Part shown: positions 34,338 through 44,351 of the stretch, piece by piece | How the letters are laid out: every line of letters begins with the position of its first letter | Numbering within the stretch: the stretch's first letter is position 1 | From: Starkeya sp. ORNL1 | GTDB taxonomy: Bacteria; Pseudomonadota; Alphaproteobacteria; Rhizobiales; Xanthobacteraceae | Assembly: GCF_012971745.1 (NCBI RefSeq) | Contig: NZ_CP048834.1 | Span: 1,984,001-2,048,000 of the forward strand | Reading direction: 5' to 3' | DNA: 64,000 nt | Translations under genes and position numbers: made by a program | The notes under the pieces: model-generated | Seen by the model: the letters and a program-made list of their open reading frames with translations, nothing else | What the model was told of the DNA's origin: nothing | Databases searched by the model: none

Positions 34338-35213
34338 ATGTCGATCCATTATCCGATCATCTCCGTCACCGGCTCCTCCGGCGCGGGCACCACCTCGGTG
34401 CGGCGCATCTTCGAGCAGATCTTCCGCCGCGAGAATGTCGAGGCCGCCTATATCGAGGGCGACGCCTTCCACCGCTACGACCGCGCCGAGATGAAGCGCG
34501 TGATGGCGGACGAGGCCTCGCACGGCAACCACCACTACAGCCATTTCGGCCCGGACTCGAACCTGTTCGAGGAGCTGGAGCAGACCTTCCGCGACTATTC
34601 CTGCACCGGCACCGGCCGCACCCGGCACTATGTCCATGACGACAAGGAGGCCGAGGAGTTCGGCTCCGCGCCCGGCACCTTCACCGAATGGGAAGACCTG
34701 CCCGGCCCCACCGACCTGTTATTCTATGAAGGGCTCCACGGCGCCGTGATGAGCGGCAACATCAATGTGGCGCGCTATGGCGACCTCAAGATCGGCGTCG
34801 TCCCGGTCATCAATCTCGAATGGATCCAGAAGATCCATCGCGACCGCTCGCATCGCGGCTATTCCACGGAAGCCGTGACCGACACGATACTTCGGCGCAT
34901 GCCGGATTACGTGAACTATATTTGCCCGCAATTCACGCACACCGACATCAACTTCCAGCGCGTGCCGACGGTCGATACTTCGAACCCGTTCATCGCGCGC
35001 TGGATACCGACGGCGGACGAGTCGATCGTCGTCATCCGCTTCAAGAGCCCGCGCGGCATCGACTTCCCTTACCTGCTCTCGATGATCTCGGGGAGCTGGA
35101 TGTCCCGCGCGAACTCCATCGTGATCCCAGGCGGCAAGCTGGACATCGCGATGCAGCTGATCCTGACGCCGATGATCCTGAATCTCGTCGAAAAGAAGCG
35201 CCGCGCAGCATGA
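34338..35213 (+). CDS. cbbP: Phosphoribulokinase
   Basis: 291 residues, proteobacterial PRK. The P-loop GSSGAGTTS is at residues 12-20; [20 protein letters not shown] and [10 protein letters not shown] carry the conserved active-site acids and bases. It makes ribulose-1,5-bisphosphate from ribulose-5-phosphate and ATP. GGAGG lies 7 bases before the ATG. The stop overlaps an in-frame ATG that is not the preferred cbbT start. Confidence 0.95.
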   Translation: MSIHYPIISVTGSSGAGTTSVRRIFEQIFRRENVEAAYIEGDAFHRYDRAEMKRVMADEASHGNHHYSHFGPDSNLFEELEQTFRDYSCTGTGRTRHYVHDDKEAEEFGSAPGTFTEWEDLPGPTDLLFYEGLHGAVMSGNINVARYGDLKIGVVPVINLEWIQKIHRDRSHRGYSTEAVTDTILRRMPDYVNYICPQFTHTDINFQRVPTVDTSNPFIARWIPTADESIVVIRFKSPRGIDFPYLLSMISGSWMSRANSIVIPGGKLDIAMQLILTPMILNLVEKKRRAA

Positions 35214-35230
35214 ACGGGGAGGAGGACACC

Positions 35231-37252
35231 ATGCTCACCAAGACCACTGTGCCGATCACCTCGCCCGAAGGCGATGCGACCGAGATCCCCTATCGCGACA
35301 TGGCCAATGCGCTGCGCGCGCTCACCATGGATGCGGTGGAGAAGGCCAAGTCCGGCCACCCCGGCATGCCGATGGGCATGGCCGACGCCGCGACCGTGCT
35401 GTTCACCCGCTTCATGAAGCTCGATCCGACGCGGCCCGACTGGGCTGACCGGGACCGCTTCGTGCTCTCCGCCGGCCACGGCTCGATGCTGCTCTATGCG
35501 ATCAACCATCTGCTCGGCTATGCCGACATGGACATCGGTGAGATCAAGCGCTTCCGCCAGTCCGGCTCGAAGACGCCGGGCCACCCGGAATACGGCCACA
35601 CGCTGGGCGTCGAGACCACCACCGGCCCGCTCGGCCAGGGCCTCACCACCGCGGTCGGCATGGCACTCGGCGAGCGCATGATGAATGCCCGCTTCGGCGA
35701 CGAGCTGGTGGATCACTTCACCTATGTCATCGCCGGCGACGGCTGCCTGATGGAAGGCATCTCCCACGAGGCGATCGACATCGCCGGGCACCTGAAGCTC
35801 GGCAAGCTGATCGTGCTGTGGGATGACAACGGCATCTCCATCGATGGGCAGACCTCGCTCTCCACCTCGATGGACCAGCTCGGGCGCTTCGAGGCGGCCG
35901 GCTGGGACGTGTTCCGCATCGACGGCCACGCCCATCACGCGCTGATCGACGCCATCGCCAAGGCCCGCAACACCAAGCGGCCCTCGCTGATCGCCTGCCG
36001 CACCACCATCGGCTACGGCGCGCCCAACAAGGCCGGCACCGAGGCGGTGCACGGCGCCCCGCTGGGCGCTGCCGAGATCGAAGGCGCGCGCGACCGGCTC
36101 GACTGGTTCCACGAGCCCTTCGAGATCCCGGACGGCATACGCTCGGCCTGGGAGCTGATCGCCGATCGCGGCCGTGTCGCCCGCGAGAATTGGGAAGACC
36201 GCTTCGAAATGTCGGCCAATCGCGCGGCGTTCCGCCAGGCGCTGGCCGGCAAGCTCCCCGCGGATTTCGAGGGCAAGCTCGCCGAGTACAAGCGCTCGCT
36301 GGTCGAGACCGCGCCCAAGGTCGCGACCCGCAAGGCGTCGGAAATGGCGCTCGGCGTGATCAATGCAGCGACCGACCTCACCGTCGGCGGCTCGGCCGAC
36401 CTCACCCACTCGAACCTGACGCTGACCAAGGACCTGAAGTCGGTCACGCCGGGCCGCTATGCGGGCCGCTATATCCATTACGGCATTCGCGAGCATGCGA
36501 TGGCCGCGGTGATGAACGGCCTCGCGCTGCACAAGGGTGCCATTCCCTATGGCGGCACCTTCCTGACCTTCGCGGACTATGCCCGCGGCGGCATCCGGCT
36601 CTCGGCGCTGATGGGCCTGCGGGTGGTCTATGTCCTTACCCACGACTCCATCGGCCTTGGCGAAGACGGCCCGACCCACCAGCCGATCGAGCACCTCGCC
36701 ATGCTCAGGGCCACGCCGAACCTCAACGTGTTCCGTCCGGCGGATGCGGTGGAGACCGCGGAAGCCTGGGAGATCGCGCTGAACTCCGAGACCACGCCCT
36801 CGGTGCTGGCGCTGTCGCGGCAGAACCTGCCGACCTTCCGCACCGATGTAGCTGAGAACCTCACGGCGCGCGGCGCCTATCTCGCCCGCAAGCCGGAGGC
36901 GCGGCGCGACATCACGCTGCTCGCCACCGGTTCGGAGGTCGAGATCGCGCTGCTCGCCGCCGATCTGCTCGCCAATCGCGGGGTCGATGCCGCGGTGGTC
37001 TCGATGCCGTGCTGGGAATTGTTCGAGCAGCAGAGCGACGAGTATCGCCGCGCCGTGCTCGGCAAGGCGCCGCGCGTCGCCATCGAGGCCGCGGCCCGGC
37101 TCGGCTGGGATCGCTGGATCGGCGAGCGCGGGACGTTCATCGGCATGGAGAGCTTCGGCGCTTCGGCGCCGGCGCCCGAGCTCTATGCCCAGTTCGGCAT
37201 CACCGCGGAAGCGGTGGTGAACGCCGCCTGCGAACTCATCACCTGCGCCTGA
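35231..37252 (+). CDS. cbbT: Transketolase
   Basis: 673 residues: the TPP-binding GDGCLMEG...[22 protein letters not shown] motif in the N-half, a pyrimidine-binding middle domain with [18 protein letters not shown], and a C-terminal domain ending near [14 protein letters not shown]. It moves two-carbon units in the Calvin and pentose phosphate cycles. ATG at 35231 has GGGGAGGAGG 6 bases upstream. An ATG at 35210 overlaps the cbbP stop and would add seven residues. Confidence 0.95.
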   Translation: MLTKTTVPITSPEGDATEIPYRDMANALRALTMDAVEKAKSGHPGMPMGMADAATVLFTRFMKLDPTRPDWADRDRFVLSAGHGSMLLYAINHLLGYADMDIGEIKRFRQSGSKTPGHPEYGHTLGVETTTGPLGQGLTTAVGMALGERMMNARFGDELVDHFTYVIAGDGCLMEGISHEAIDIAGHLKLGKLIVLWDDNGISIDGQTSLSTSMDQLGRFEAAGWDVFRIDGHAHHALIDAIAKARNTKRPSLIACRTTIGYGAPNKAGTEAVHGAPLGAAEIEGARDRLDWFHEPFEIPDGIRSAWELIADRGRVARENWEDRFEMSANRAAFRQALAGKLPADFEGKLAEYKRSLVETAPKVATRKASEMALGVINAATDLTVGGSADLTHSNLTLTKDLKSVTPGRYAGRYIHYGIREHAMAAVMNGLALHKGAIPYGGTFLTFADYARGGIRLSALMGLRVVYVLTHDSIGLGEDGPTHQPIEHLAMLRATPNLNVFRPADAVETAEAWEIALNSETTPSVLALSRQNLPTFRTDVAENLTARGAYLARKPEARRDITLLATGSEVEIALLAADLLANRGVDAAVVSMPCWELFEQQSDEYRRAVLGKAPRVAIEAAARLGWDRWIGERGTFIGMESFGASAPAPELYAQFGITAEAVVNAACELITCA

Positions 37253-37278
37253 GGCGCGGGTGGCGAGAGGAACCACGT

Positions 37279-37387
37279 CATCCTGAGGTGCGAGCGAAAG
37301 CGAGCCTCGAAGGATGCTGAAGCAGAAGACGCCCATCTGGAACCGGCATCCTTCGAGGCTAGGGCTTTGCCCGAGCACCTCAGGATG
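37279..37387. repeat. Family A palindromic dyad A11
   Basis: Outward units 37279-37316 and 37347-37387 with the conserved 30-base spacer (CTGAAGCAGA...). It lies between cbbT and cbbA inside the presumed operon. Confidence 0.9.
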
Positions 37388-37426
37388 ACGTCGCGGATGA
37401 AAGAAACCGGATACGGAGAGAGGCCC

Positions 37427-38512
37427 ATGGCCCGCATCACGCTTCGCCAGTTGCTCGACCACGCGGCCGAGCACTCCTACGGGGTGCCCGCCTTCAACAT
37501 CAACAATATGGAGCAAGGCCTCGCCATCATGGAGGCGGCCTATGCGGTGGATGCGCCCGTCATCATGCAGGCGAGCCGCGGCGCACGTACCTACGCCAAC
37601 GACATCATGCTCTCGCGCATGATCGAGGCGCTGACCGAGATGTACCCGTCGATCCCGATCTGCATGCATCAGGACCACGGCAACAACGAGGCGACGTGCC
37701 TGTCCGCCATCCAGCACGGCTTCACCTCGGTGATGATGGATGGCTCGCTGAAGGAAGACGCCAAGACCCCGGCGGACTACGACTACAACGTCAACATCAC
37801 CCGCCGCGTGGTCGATGCCGCGCACTGGGTGGGCGCCTCGGTCGAGGGCGAACTCGGCGTGCTCGGCTCGCTGGAGCACGGCGCCGGCGAGCAGGAGGAC
37901 GGGCACGGCGCGGAAGGCGCGCTGAGCCACGACCAGTTGCTCACCGATCCGGACCAGGCGGTGGATTTCGTCGCCCGTACCAAGGTCGACGCGCTGGCCA
38001 TCGCCATGGGCACCTCGCACGGCGCCTACAAATTCTCGCGCCAGCCGGACGGCGACATCCTCGCCATGCATGTCATCGAGGAGATCCATCGCCGGCTGCC
38101 GAGCGTGCATCTCGTGATGCACGGCTCCTCCTCGGTGCCGCAGGCGCTGCAGGACCTGTTCAACGCCTCCGGCGGCGAGATGCCCCAGACCTGGGGCGTG
38201 CCGGTGGACGAGATCGTGCGCGGCATCCGCCATGGCGTGCGCAAGGTGAATATCGACACGGATTGCCGGCTCGCCATGACCGCGCAGTTCCGCAAGGTGG
38301 CGACGGCGTCGGCATCGGAGTTCGATCCGCGCAAATTCCTCAAACCCGCCATGGACGCGATGCGCGACCTGTGCCGGGAACGTTTCGAAGCCTTCGGCAC
38401 CGCCGGACAGGCCAGCAAGATCAAGGTCTTGCCGCTGTCGGCCATGGCCAAGCGCTATGCCAGCGGCGCGCTCGATCCGGTGATCGGCGGCGCCAGGGTA
38501 GCGGCGGAGTGA
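37427..38512 (+). CDS. cbbA: Fructose-bisphosphate aldolase class II
   Basis: 361 residues, class II Calvin-type aldolase. MHQDHGNN near residue 80 and [11 protein letters not shown] near 140 hold zinc-site His and Glu residues; HLVMHGSSS and [11 protein letters not shown] complete the site. It joins triose phosphates to fructose-bisphosphate or sedoheptulose-bisphosphate. GGAGAGAGG lies just before the ATG at 37427; an upstream frame into dyad A11 is rejected. Confidence 0.95.
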   Translation: MARITLRQLLDHAAEHSYGVPAFNINNMEQGLAIMEAAYAVDAPVIMQASRGARTYANDIMLSRMIEALTEMYPSIPICMHQDHGNNEATCLSAIQHGFTSVMMDGSLKEDAKTPADYDYNVNITRRVVDAAHWVGASVEGELGVLGSLEHGAGEQEDGHGAEGALSHDQLLTDPDQAVDFVARTKVDALAIAMGTSHGAYKFSRQPDGDILAMHVIEEIHRRLPSVHLVMHGSSSVPQALQDLFNASGGEMPQTWGVPVDEIVRGIRHGVRKVNIDTDCRLAMTAQFRKVATASASEFDPRKFLKPAMDAMRDLCRERFEAFGTAGQASKIKVLPLSAMAKRYASGALDPVIGGARVAAE

Positions 38513-38530
38513 ACTGCTAGGCCGCGGTTC

Positions 38531-38697
38531 CCCCTCACCCCTGCCCTCTCCCCCGTCAAAGTCGGATGTTTTCGACTTTGACCACCTCAAAAAGGGCTGA
38601 ACTCGGCAACAGCCGAGTTCAGCGGGAGAGGGAGAAGGAGGCAGGTGAAGGGCGCGGCAGACCCCCTCTCCCCGTCGGGGAGAGGGTTGGGGTGAGG
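38531..38697. repeat. Composite family B element with two hairpins
   Basis: A CCCTCTCCC...GGGAGAGGG frame holds two perfect hairpins: GTCAAAGTCG/CGACTTTGAC (38555-38582, 8-base loop) and GCTGAACTCGGC-AACA-GCCGAGTTCAGC (38596-38623). A second ordinary family B unit follows at about 38663-38697. It separates cbbA from cbbL. Confidence 0.8.
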
Positions 38698-38720
38698 GTG
38701 CTTCCCGCTCCCCGCATTGA

Positions 38721-40298
<1,578 letters not shown>

Positions 40299-40326
40299 CG
40301 TCCGACAGACATCAGGAGACACGACC

Positions 40327-40746
40327 ATGCGTATCACCCAGGGAGCCTTCTCCTTCCTGCCGGACCTCACGGACGCGCAGATCACCAAGCAGGTGCAGTA
40401 CTGCATCGACAAGGGCTGGGCGGTGAACATCGAGTTCACCGACGACCCCCACCCCCGCAACACCTATTGGGAAATGTGGGGCATGCCGATGTTCGACGTG
40501 CCCGACGCCGCGGGCGTGATGTTCGAGCTGCAGGAATGCCGCAAGGCCTATGCCGGCCGACACTACATCCGCGTCTCGGCCTTCGATTCCACCCACACGT
40601 GGGAATCGGTGCGGCTCTCCTTCATCACTGATCGCCCCGCGGACGAGCCCGGTTTCTCGCTCGACCGCCAGGAGATCGACGGCCGCAACATCCGCTACAC
40701 GACGCGGTCCTATGCCGCCGCCAAGCCCGAGGGCTCGCGCTACTAG
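40327..40746 (+). CDS. cbbS: RuBisCO small subunit, form IC
   Basis: 139 residues: MRITQGAFSFLPDLTDAQI start, EFTDDPHPRNTYWEMWG in the core, and the C-terminal extension typical of red-type small subunits (DEPGFSLDRQEIDGRNIRY), which forms the beta hairpin lining the central channel. It lies 28 bases after cbbL with AGGAGA before the ATG. Confidence 0.96.
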   Translation: MRITQGAFSFLPDLTDAQITKQVQYCIDKGWAVNIEFTDDPHPRNTYWEMWGMPMFDVPDAAGVMFELQECRKAYAGRHYIRVSAFDSTHTWESVRLSFITDRPADEPGFSLDRQEIDGRNIRYTTRSYAAAKPEGSRY

Positions 40747-40770
40747 GCGCGCGCCAAGTTATTGATTTGG

Positions 40771-40818
40771 AGCACTTTCTTGTCGCTCGGATGTTTCATC
40801 CGAACGGAAAGGGCTCTG
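40771..40818 (+). promoter_or_regulatory. Hairpin after cbbS
   Basis: Inner stem CGGATG-TTT-CATCCG (40788-40802), with outer arms GAGCACTTTC and GAAAGGGCTC that pair with two mismatches. It lies 25 bases past the cbbS stop with no U-run. It may protect the cbbLS mRNA 3' end. Confidence 0.45.
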
Positions 40819-40918
40819 AGGACCGAACTCTTCGCGGCCGACCAACCCGTTCCTCCCCGGCCGCGAAAGGGCCGGTCCGGGATACCGCGCCCCGGATCGG
40901 CCCATTTTATTCATTGTC

Positions 40919-41016
40919 CATCCTTCGAGGCCCGCCTGCGGCGGGTACCTCAGGATGACGTCGTTTTGTAAAGCAACGTCATCCTGAGGTGCGAGCGCAG
41001 CGAGCCTCGAAGGATG
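40919..41016. repeat. Family A palindromic dyad A12
   Basis: Units 40919-40957 (inner CCCGCC-TGC-GGCGGG) and 40980-41016 across 22 bases. Between cbbS and cbbX, 18 bases before the cbbX ATG. Confidence 0.9.
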
Positions 41017-41034
41017 CTCCCGGGAGCGACCCAA

Positions 41035-41961
41035 ATGGACGCCATCACCGACCCGCCTGCCGCCATCGACCTGCAGGGCGAATTCACCGCATCCGGCCTC
41101 GCCGAAGTATTCGACGAGCTCGACCATGACCTCGTCGGCCTCGCGCCGGTGAAGCAGCGGCTGCGCGAGATCGCGGCGCTGCTGCTGGTCGACCGCGCCC
41201 GCGCCCGCTTCGGCCTCTCCGCGGTGAGCCCGACGCTGCATATGAGCTTCACCGGCAATCCGGGGACCGGCAAGACCACCGTCGCGCTGCGCATGGCGGA
41301 GATCCTGCGCAAGCTCGGCTATGTCCGGAAAGGCCACCTCGTCACGGTGACGCGCGATGACCTGGTCGGCCAGTATATCGGCCACACCGCGCCGAAGACG
41401 AAAGAGATCCTCAAGAAAGCGATGGGCGGCGTGCTGTTCATCGACGAGGCGTATTATCTCTATCGGCCGGAGAATGAGCGCGACTACGGCCAGGAAGCGA
41501 TCGAGATCCTGCTGCAGGTGATGGAGAACCAGCGCGACGACCTCGTCGTCATCCTCGCCGGCTATGCCGACCGGATGGAGCGCTTCTTCACCGCCAATCC
41601 CGGCTTCCGCTCGCGGGTGGCGCACCATATCGACTTCCCCGACTATTCGGAGGGCGAGTTGAACGCCATTGGCGGGCGCATCCTCGACAGTATGAACTAC
41701 AAGCTCAGCCCGGAGGCGGCGGAGGCGTTCGAGCGCTATATCGAACTGCGCAAGGTACAGCCGCATTTCGCCAATGGCCGCTCGATCCGCAACGCGCTGG
41801 ACCGCGCACGGCTGCGCCAGGCCAACCGGCTGTTCCGCTCGGAGCGCCCGGTGACGGCGGACGACCTCGTCACCATCGCGGCCGACGACATCCTCGCCAG
41901 CCGGGTGTTCTCCGGCGGCATCGACAGCTATCCGCCTCTGCAGAAGGAGCCGCAGGCATGA
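41035..41961 (+). CDS. cbbX: Red-type RuBisCO activase
   Basis: 308 residues, AAA+ ATPase: Walker A GNPGTGKT (74-81), Walker B VLFIDEAY (133-140) and a pore-loop region [11 protein letters not shown]. CbbX pulls on the large subunit C-terminus to remove inhibitory sugar phosphates. This fits the form IC CbbL encoded upstream. GGGAG lies before the ATG. The stop overlaps the rpe start (ATGA). Confidence 0.95.
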   Translation: MDAITDPPAAIDLQGEFTASGLAEVFDELDHDLVGLAPVKQRLREIAALLLVDRARARFGLSAVSPTLHMSFTGNPGTGKTTVALRMAEILRKLGYVRKGHLVTVTRDDLVGQYIGHTAPKTKEILKKAMGGVLFIDEAYYLYRPENERDYGQEAIEILLQVMENQRDDLVVILAGYADRMERFFTANPGFRSRVAHHIDFPDYSEGELNAIGGRILDSMNYKLSPEAAEAFERYIELRKVQPHFANGRSIRNALDRARLRQANRLFRSERPVTADDLVTIAADDILASRVFSGGIDSYPPLQKEPQA

Positions 41962-42632
41962 CCCATCCCCTCATCGCCCCCTCCATGCTGGCCTCCGACT
42001 TCGCGCGCCTCGGCGAGGAGGTGCGCGACGTCGTCTCCGCCGGCGCCGACTGGATCCATCTCGACGTGATGGACGGGCATTTCGTGCCGAACATCACGTT
42101 CGGCCCCGATGTGATCAAGGCGATGCGCCCGCACACCGACAAGGTGTTCGACGTGCACCTGATGATCTCGCCGGTCGAGCCGTATCTCGAAGCCTTCGCC
42201 AAGGCCGGCGCCGACATCATCACCGTGCAGGCCGAAGCCACCGATCATCTCGACCGCTGCCTGCAAGTGATCCGCGGGCTCGGCAAGAAGGCCGGCGTCG
42301 CGCTCAACCCGGCGACGCCGGAAAGCACGGTGGCCTATGTGCTCGACAAGGTGGATCTGCTCCTCGCCATGACGGTGAACCCCGGCTTCGGCGGCCAGGC
42401 CTTCATCCGCGACGTGCTGCCGAAGATCGAGCGGCTGCGCGCCATGATCGGGGGCCGGCCGATCCGGCTCGAAGTCGATGGCGGGGTGAATGCCGAGACC
42501 GGCGCGCTGTGCGCGCGTGCCGGAGCCGACGTGCTGGTCGCCGGCTCCGCCGTGTTCAAGGGCGGCATCGAGGGCTACCGCGCCAACATCTCCGCTATCC
42601 GCCAGGCGTGTGCCGGGCGGGCGGCGGCTTGA
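41958..42632 (+). CDS. cbbE: Ribulose-phosphate 3-epimerase
   Basis: 224 residues, TIM barrel: [35 protein letters not shown] and [13 protein letters not shown] are the signature strands with metal-binding His and Asp. It interconverts xylulose- and ribulose-5-phosphate. It is coupled to cbbX and is the last gene of the cbb operon (also called rpe). Confidence 0.95.
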   Translation: MTHPLIAPSMLASDFARLGEEVRDVVSAGADWIHLDVMDGHFVPNITFGPDVIKAMRPHTDKVFDVHLMISPVEPYLEAFAKAGADIITVQAEATDHLDRCLQVIRGLGKKAGVALNPATPESTVAYVLDKVDLLLAMTVNPGFGGQAFIRDVLPKIERLRAMIGGRPIRLEVDGGVNAETGALCARAGADVLVAGSAVFKGGIEGYRANISAIRQACAGRAAA

Positions 42633-42648
42633 GGTTGCACTGCTTCAG

Positions 42649-42746
42649 TATCCTTCGAGGCTCGCTATGCTCGCACCTCAGGATGACGTGGTTCTTTAAA
42701 AAACGACGTCATCCTGAGGTGCCCCCGCAGGCGGCCTCGAAGGATG
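42649..42746. repeat. Family A palindromic dyad A13
   Basis: Units 42649-42685 (first base changed, TATCCTTCGAGG) and 42710-42746 across 24 bases. It lies between convergent cbbE and the acyltransferase gene. Confidence 0.9.
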
Positions 42747-42770
42747 CCCACGCAGGACGACCTCTTCCAC

Positions 42771-44015
42771 TCATCCCCGCCGCTCGGCACGCACCGCCAC
42801 CGGGCGCACCGGACCAATCCGTCCGCCGAGCGCAATTGCCCGGCCTGGATTCTCGTAGCGCTTGGCGATGCGGCTGAACCGATCGCGCCAGGGCGCCTCG
42901 ACCAGGCGATAGGTCCAGGCCGCAGCCAGCACCACGGTAGCGAGGAAGCCGGCCATCATCAGATGCGTGGCGGCGGGATCGCCAAGGTCGTAGAGCTGCT
43001 TCACATGGCCCTCGACCATGGTGTCTACCTGCAGCGAGGCGGCGCTGAGATCGCCATAAAGCCAGACCGCATAGCCGAGCAGCACCAGCAGCGGCATGTG
43101 CACCATGTAGATCGAATAGGACCAGCGGCCGAGCGCGCGCAGCGGCCGGACCTGCAGCACCTTCGACAATGCGCCGCGCTCGCGGGCGAACACCAGGATC
43201 GCCGCGCCGAACACCACAGGCGCCAGCAGGCTCAGCGCGTGCACCTCGTCCGGCCCGTCGCCGGCGAGCAGCATGAACAGGCCGGCCAGCGCCACCACGC
43301 CGATTTCGGCGACCGAGGGCAGCGGCAGCTTTCGGTCCCGTGTCGCCTCGTGGACGTGATAGGTGGCGACGCCGCCGAAGAAACCGCCGATGCAGCGCAC
43401 GAAGCCGAAATCCGCGGTCGAGTTCATGAGAGCCGGCGCGAAGGCGAGCAGCACCAGGCTCGCGCCCAGCATCAGCGCCAGCGAGGCGCCAAGCAGCCGC
43501 TTGCCGGCGAACACCACTACCGCGGCGAACAGGAGATAGGTGTAGAGCTCGGCGCCGATGCTCCAGGCCGGGCTGTTCCAGGCATTGCCATAGAGCCCCA
43601 TGGCGGTGAGCAGCACGGTATTGAGCGCCAGCGCCACCAGCGAATAGCCGCCCTTCGCCTCGTCGATGGTAAAATTGTCCGGATGGCGGCCATAGAGATT
43701 GATCGCCATCACCATCAGCATCAGCGCGAACAGCAGCACCGCATGCAGCGGCCACAGGCGGCCGAAGCGGCGCAGCACGAAGCCGCCGACCTTGCGCGGG
43801 CTGCCCAGCCGGTCGCGATAGGCATGGCAGACAACGAAGCCCGAGAGCACGAAGAAGAAATCCACGAACAGATATGAGTTCGATAAGATCGCATTTTGCA
43901 GGATTTCTGTTTTCATCACGAACGAAAAATGGAAGATTGCAACTGCAAGTGCACAGATGCCGCGCCATGAATCGAGAGCTTCAAATCGTTCGTTTCGAAC
44001 AGAAACAGCCTGCAT
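42771..44015 (-). CDS. Acyltransferase 3 family membrane protein
   Basis: 414 residues with about ten membrane segments. The N-terminal LDSWRGICALAVAIFHFSF carries the conserved Arg and His of OafA/YrhL-type acyltransferases, and FFFVLSGFVVCHAYRDR follows. Such enzymes add acetyl or other acyl groups to surface sugars or lipids; the substrate here is unknown. The 5' part of the gene (43880-44015) is A+T-richer than its neighbours, which may hint at foreign origin. Confidence 0.85.
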   Translation of the reverse strand: MQAVSVRNERFEALDSWRGICALAVAIFHFSFVMKTEILQNAILSNSYLFVDFFFVLSGFVVCHAYRDRLGSPRKVGGFVLRRFGRLWPLHAVLLFALMLMVMAINLYGRHPDNFTIDEAKGGYSLVALALNTVLLTAMGLYGNAWNSPAWSIGAELYTYLLFAAVVVFAGKRLLGASLALMLGASLVLLAFAPALMNSTADFGFVRCIGGFFGGVATYHVHEATRDRKLPLPSVAEIGVVALAGLFMLLAGDGPDEVHALSLLAPVVFGAAILVFARERGALSKVLQVRPLRALGRWSYSIYMVHMPLLVLLGYAVWLYGDLSAASLQVDTMVEGHVKQLYDLGDPAATHLMMAGFLATVVLAAAWTYRLVEAPWRDRFSRIAKRYENPGRAIALGGRIGPVRPVAVRAERRG

Positions 44016-44351
44016 GCGCGCCTCTCAGATTGCCATACCGCCGCAACGCAGGAATTAAGCTGCGCACTACGGCCCTCCACAACGAACAATATTGGCGAGG
44101 GTTCCAGCCAAAGCGTACGGTGACGCCGCGGAAACGGGGCGATTGAGGGGCGTTGCTTTGCTTCAGCATCCTTCGAGGCCGCCTGCGGCGGCGCCTCAGG
44201 ATGACGTTGCTTTTATAACCACGTCATCCTGAGGTGCTCGCGCAGCGAGCCTCGAAGGATGCCCGCCCAGCACGCCCCTTCCCCACCGGGGCTTCCGATC
44301 CGCCCGCCGACCCTCTAGAGGTGATGCGGTCAGATACGCTGGAGTGATGTG
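44016..44351. other. 336-base gap between acyltransferase and pepN
   Basis: It holds dyad A14 and otherwise no recognisable gene. The left part (44016-44140) should carry the acyltransferase promoter, and 44262-44351 the pepN promoter. Confidence 0.5.
44167..44261. repeat. Family A palindromic dyad A14
   Basis: Units 44167-44203 and 44225-44261 across 21 bases, in a divergent gap. Confidence 0.9.
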
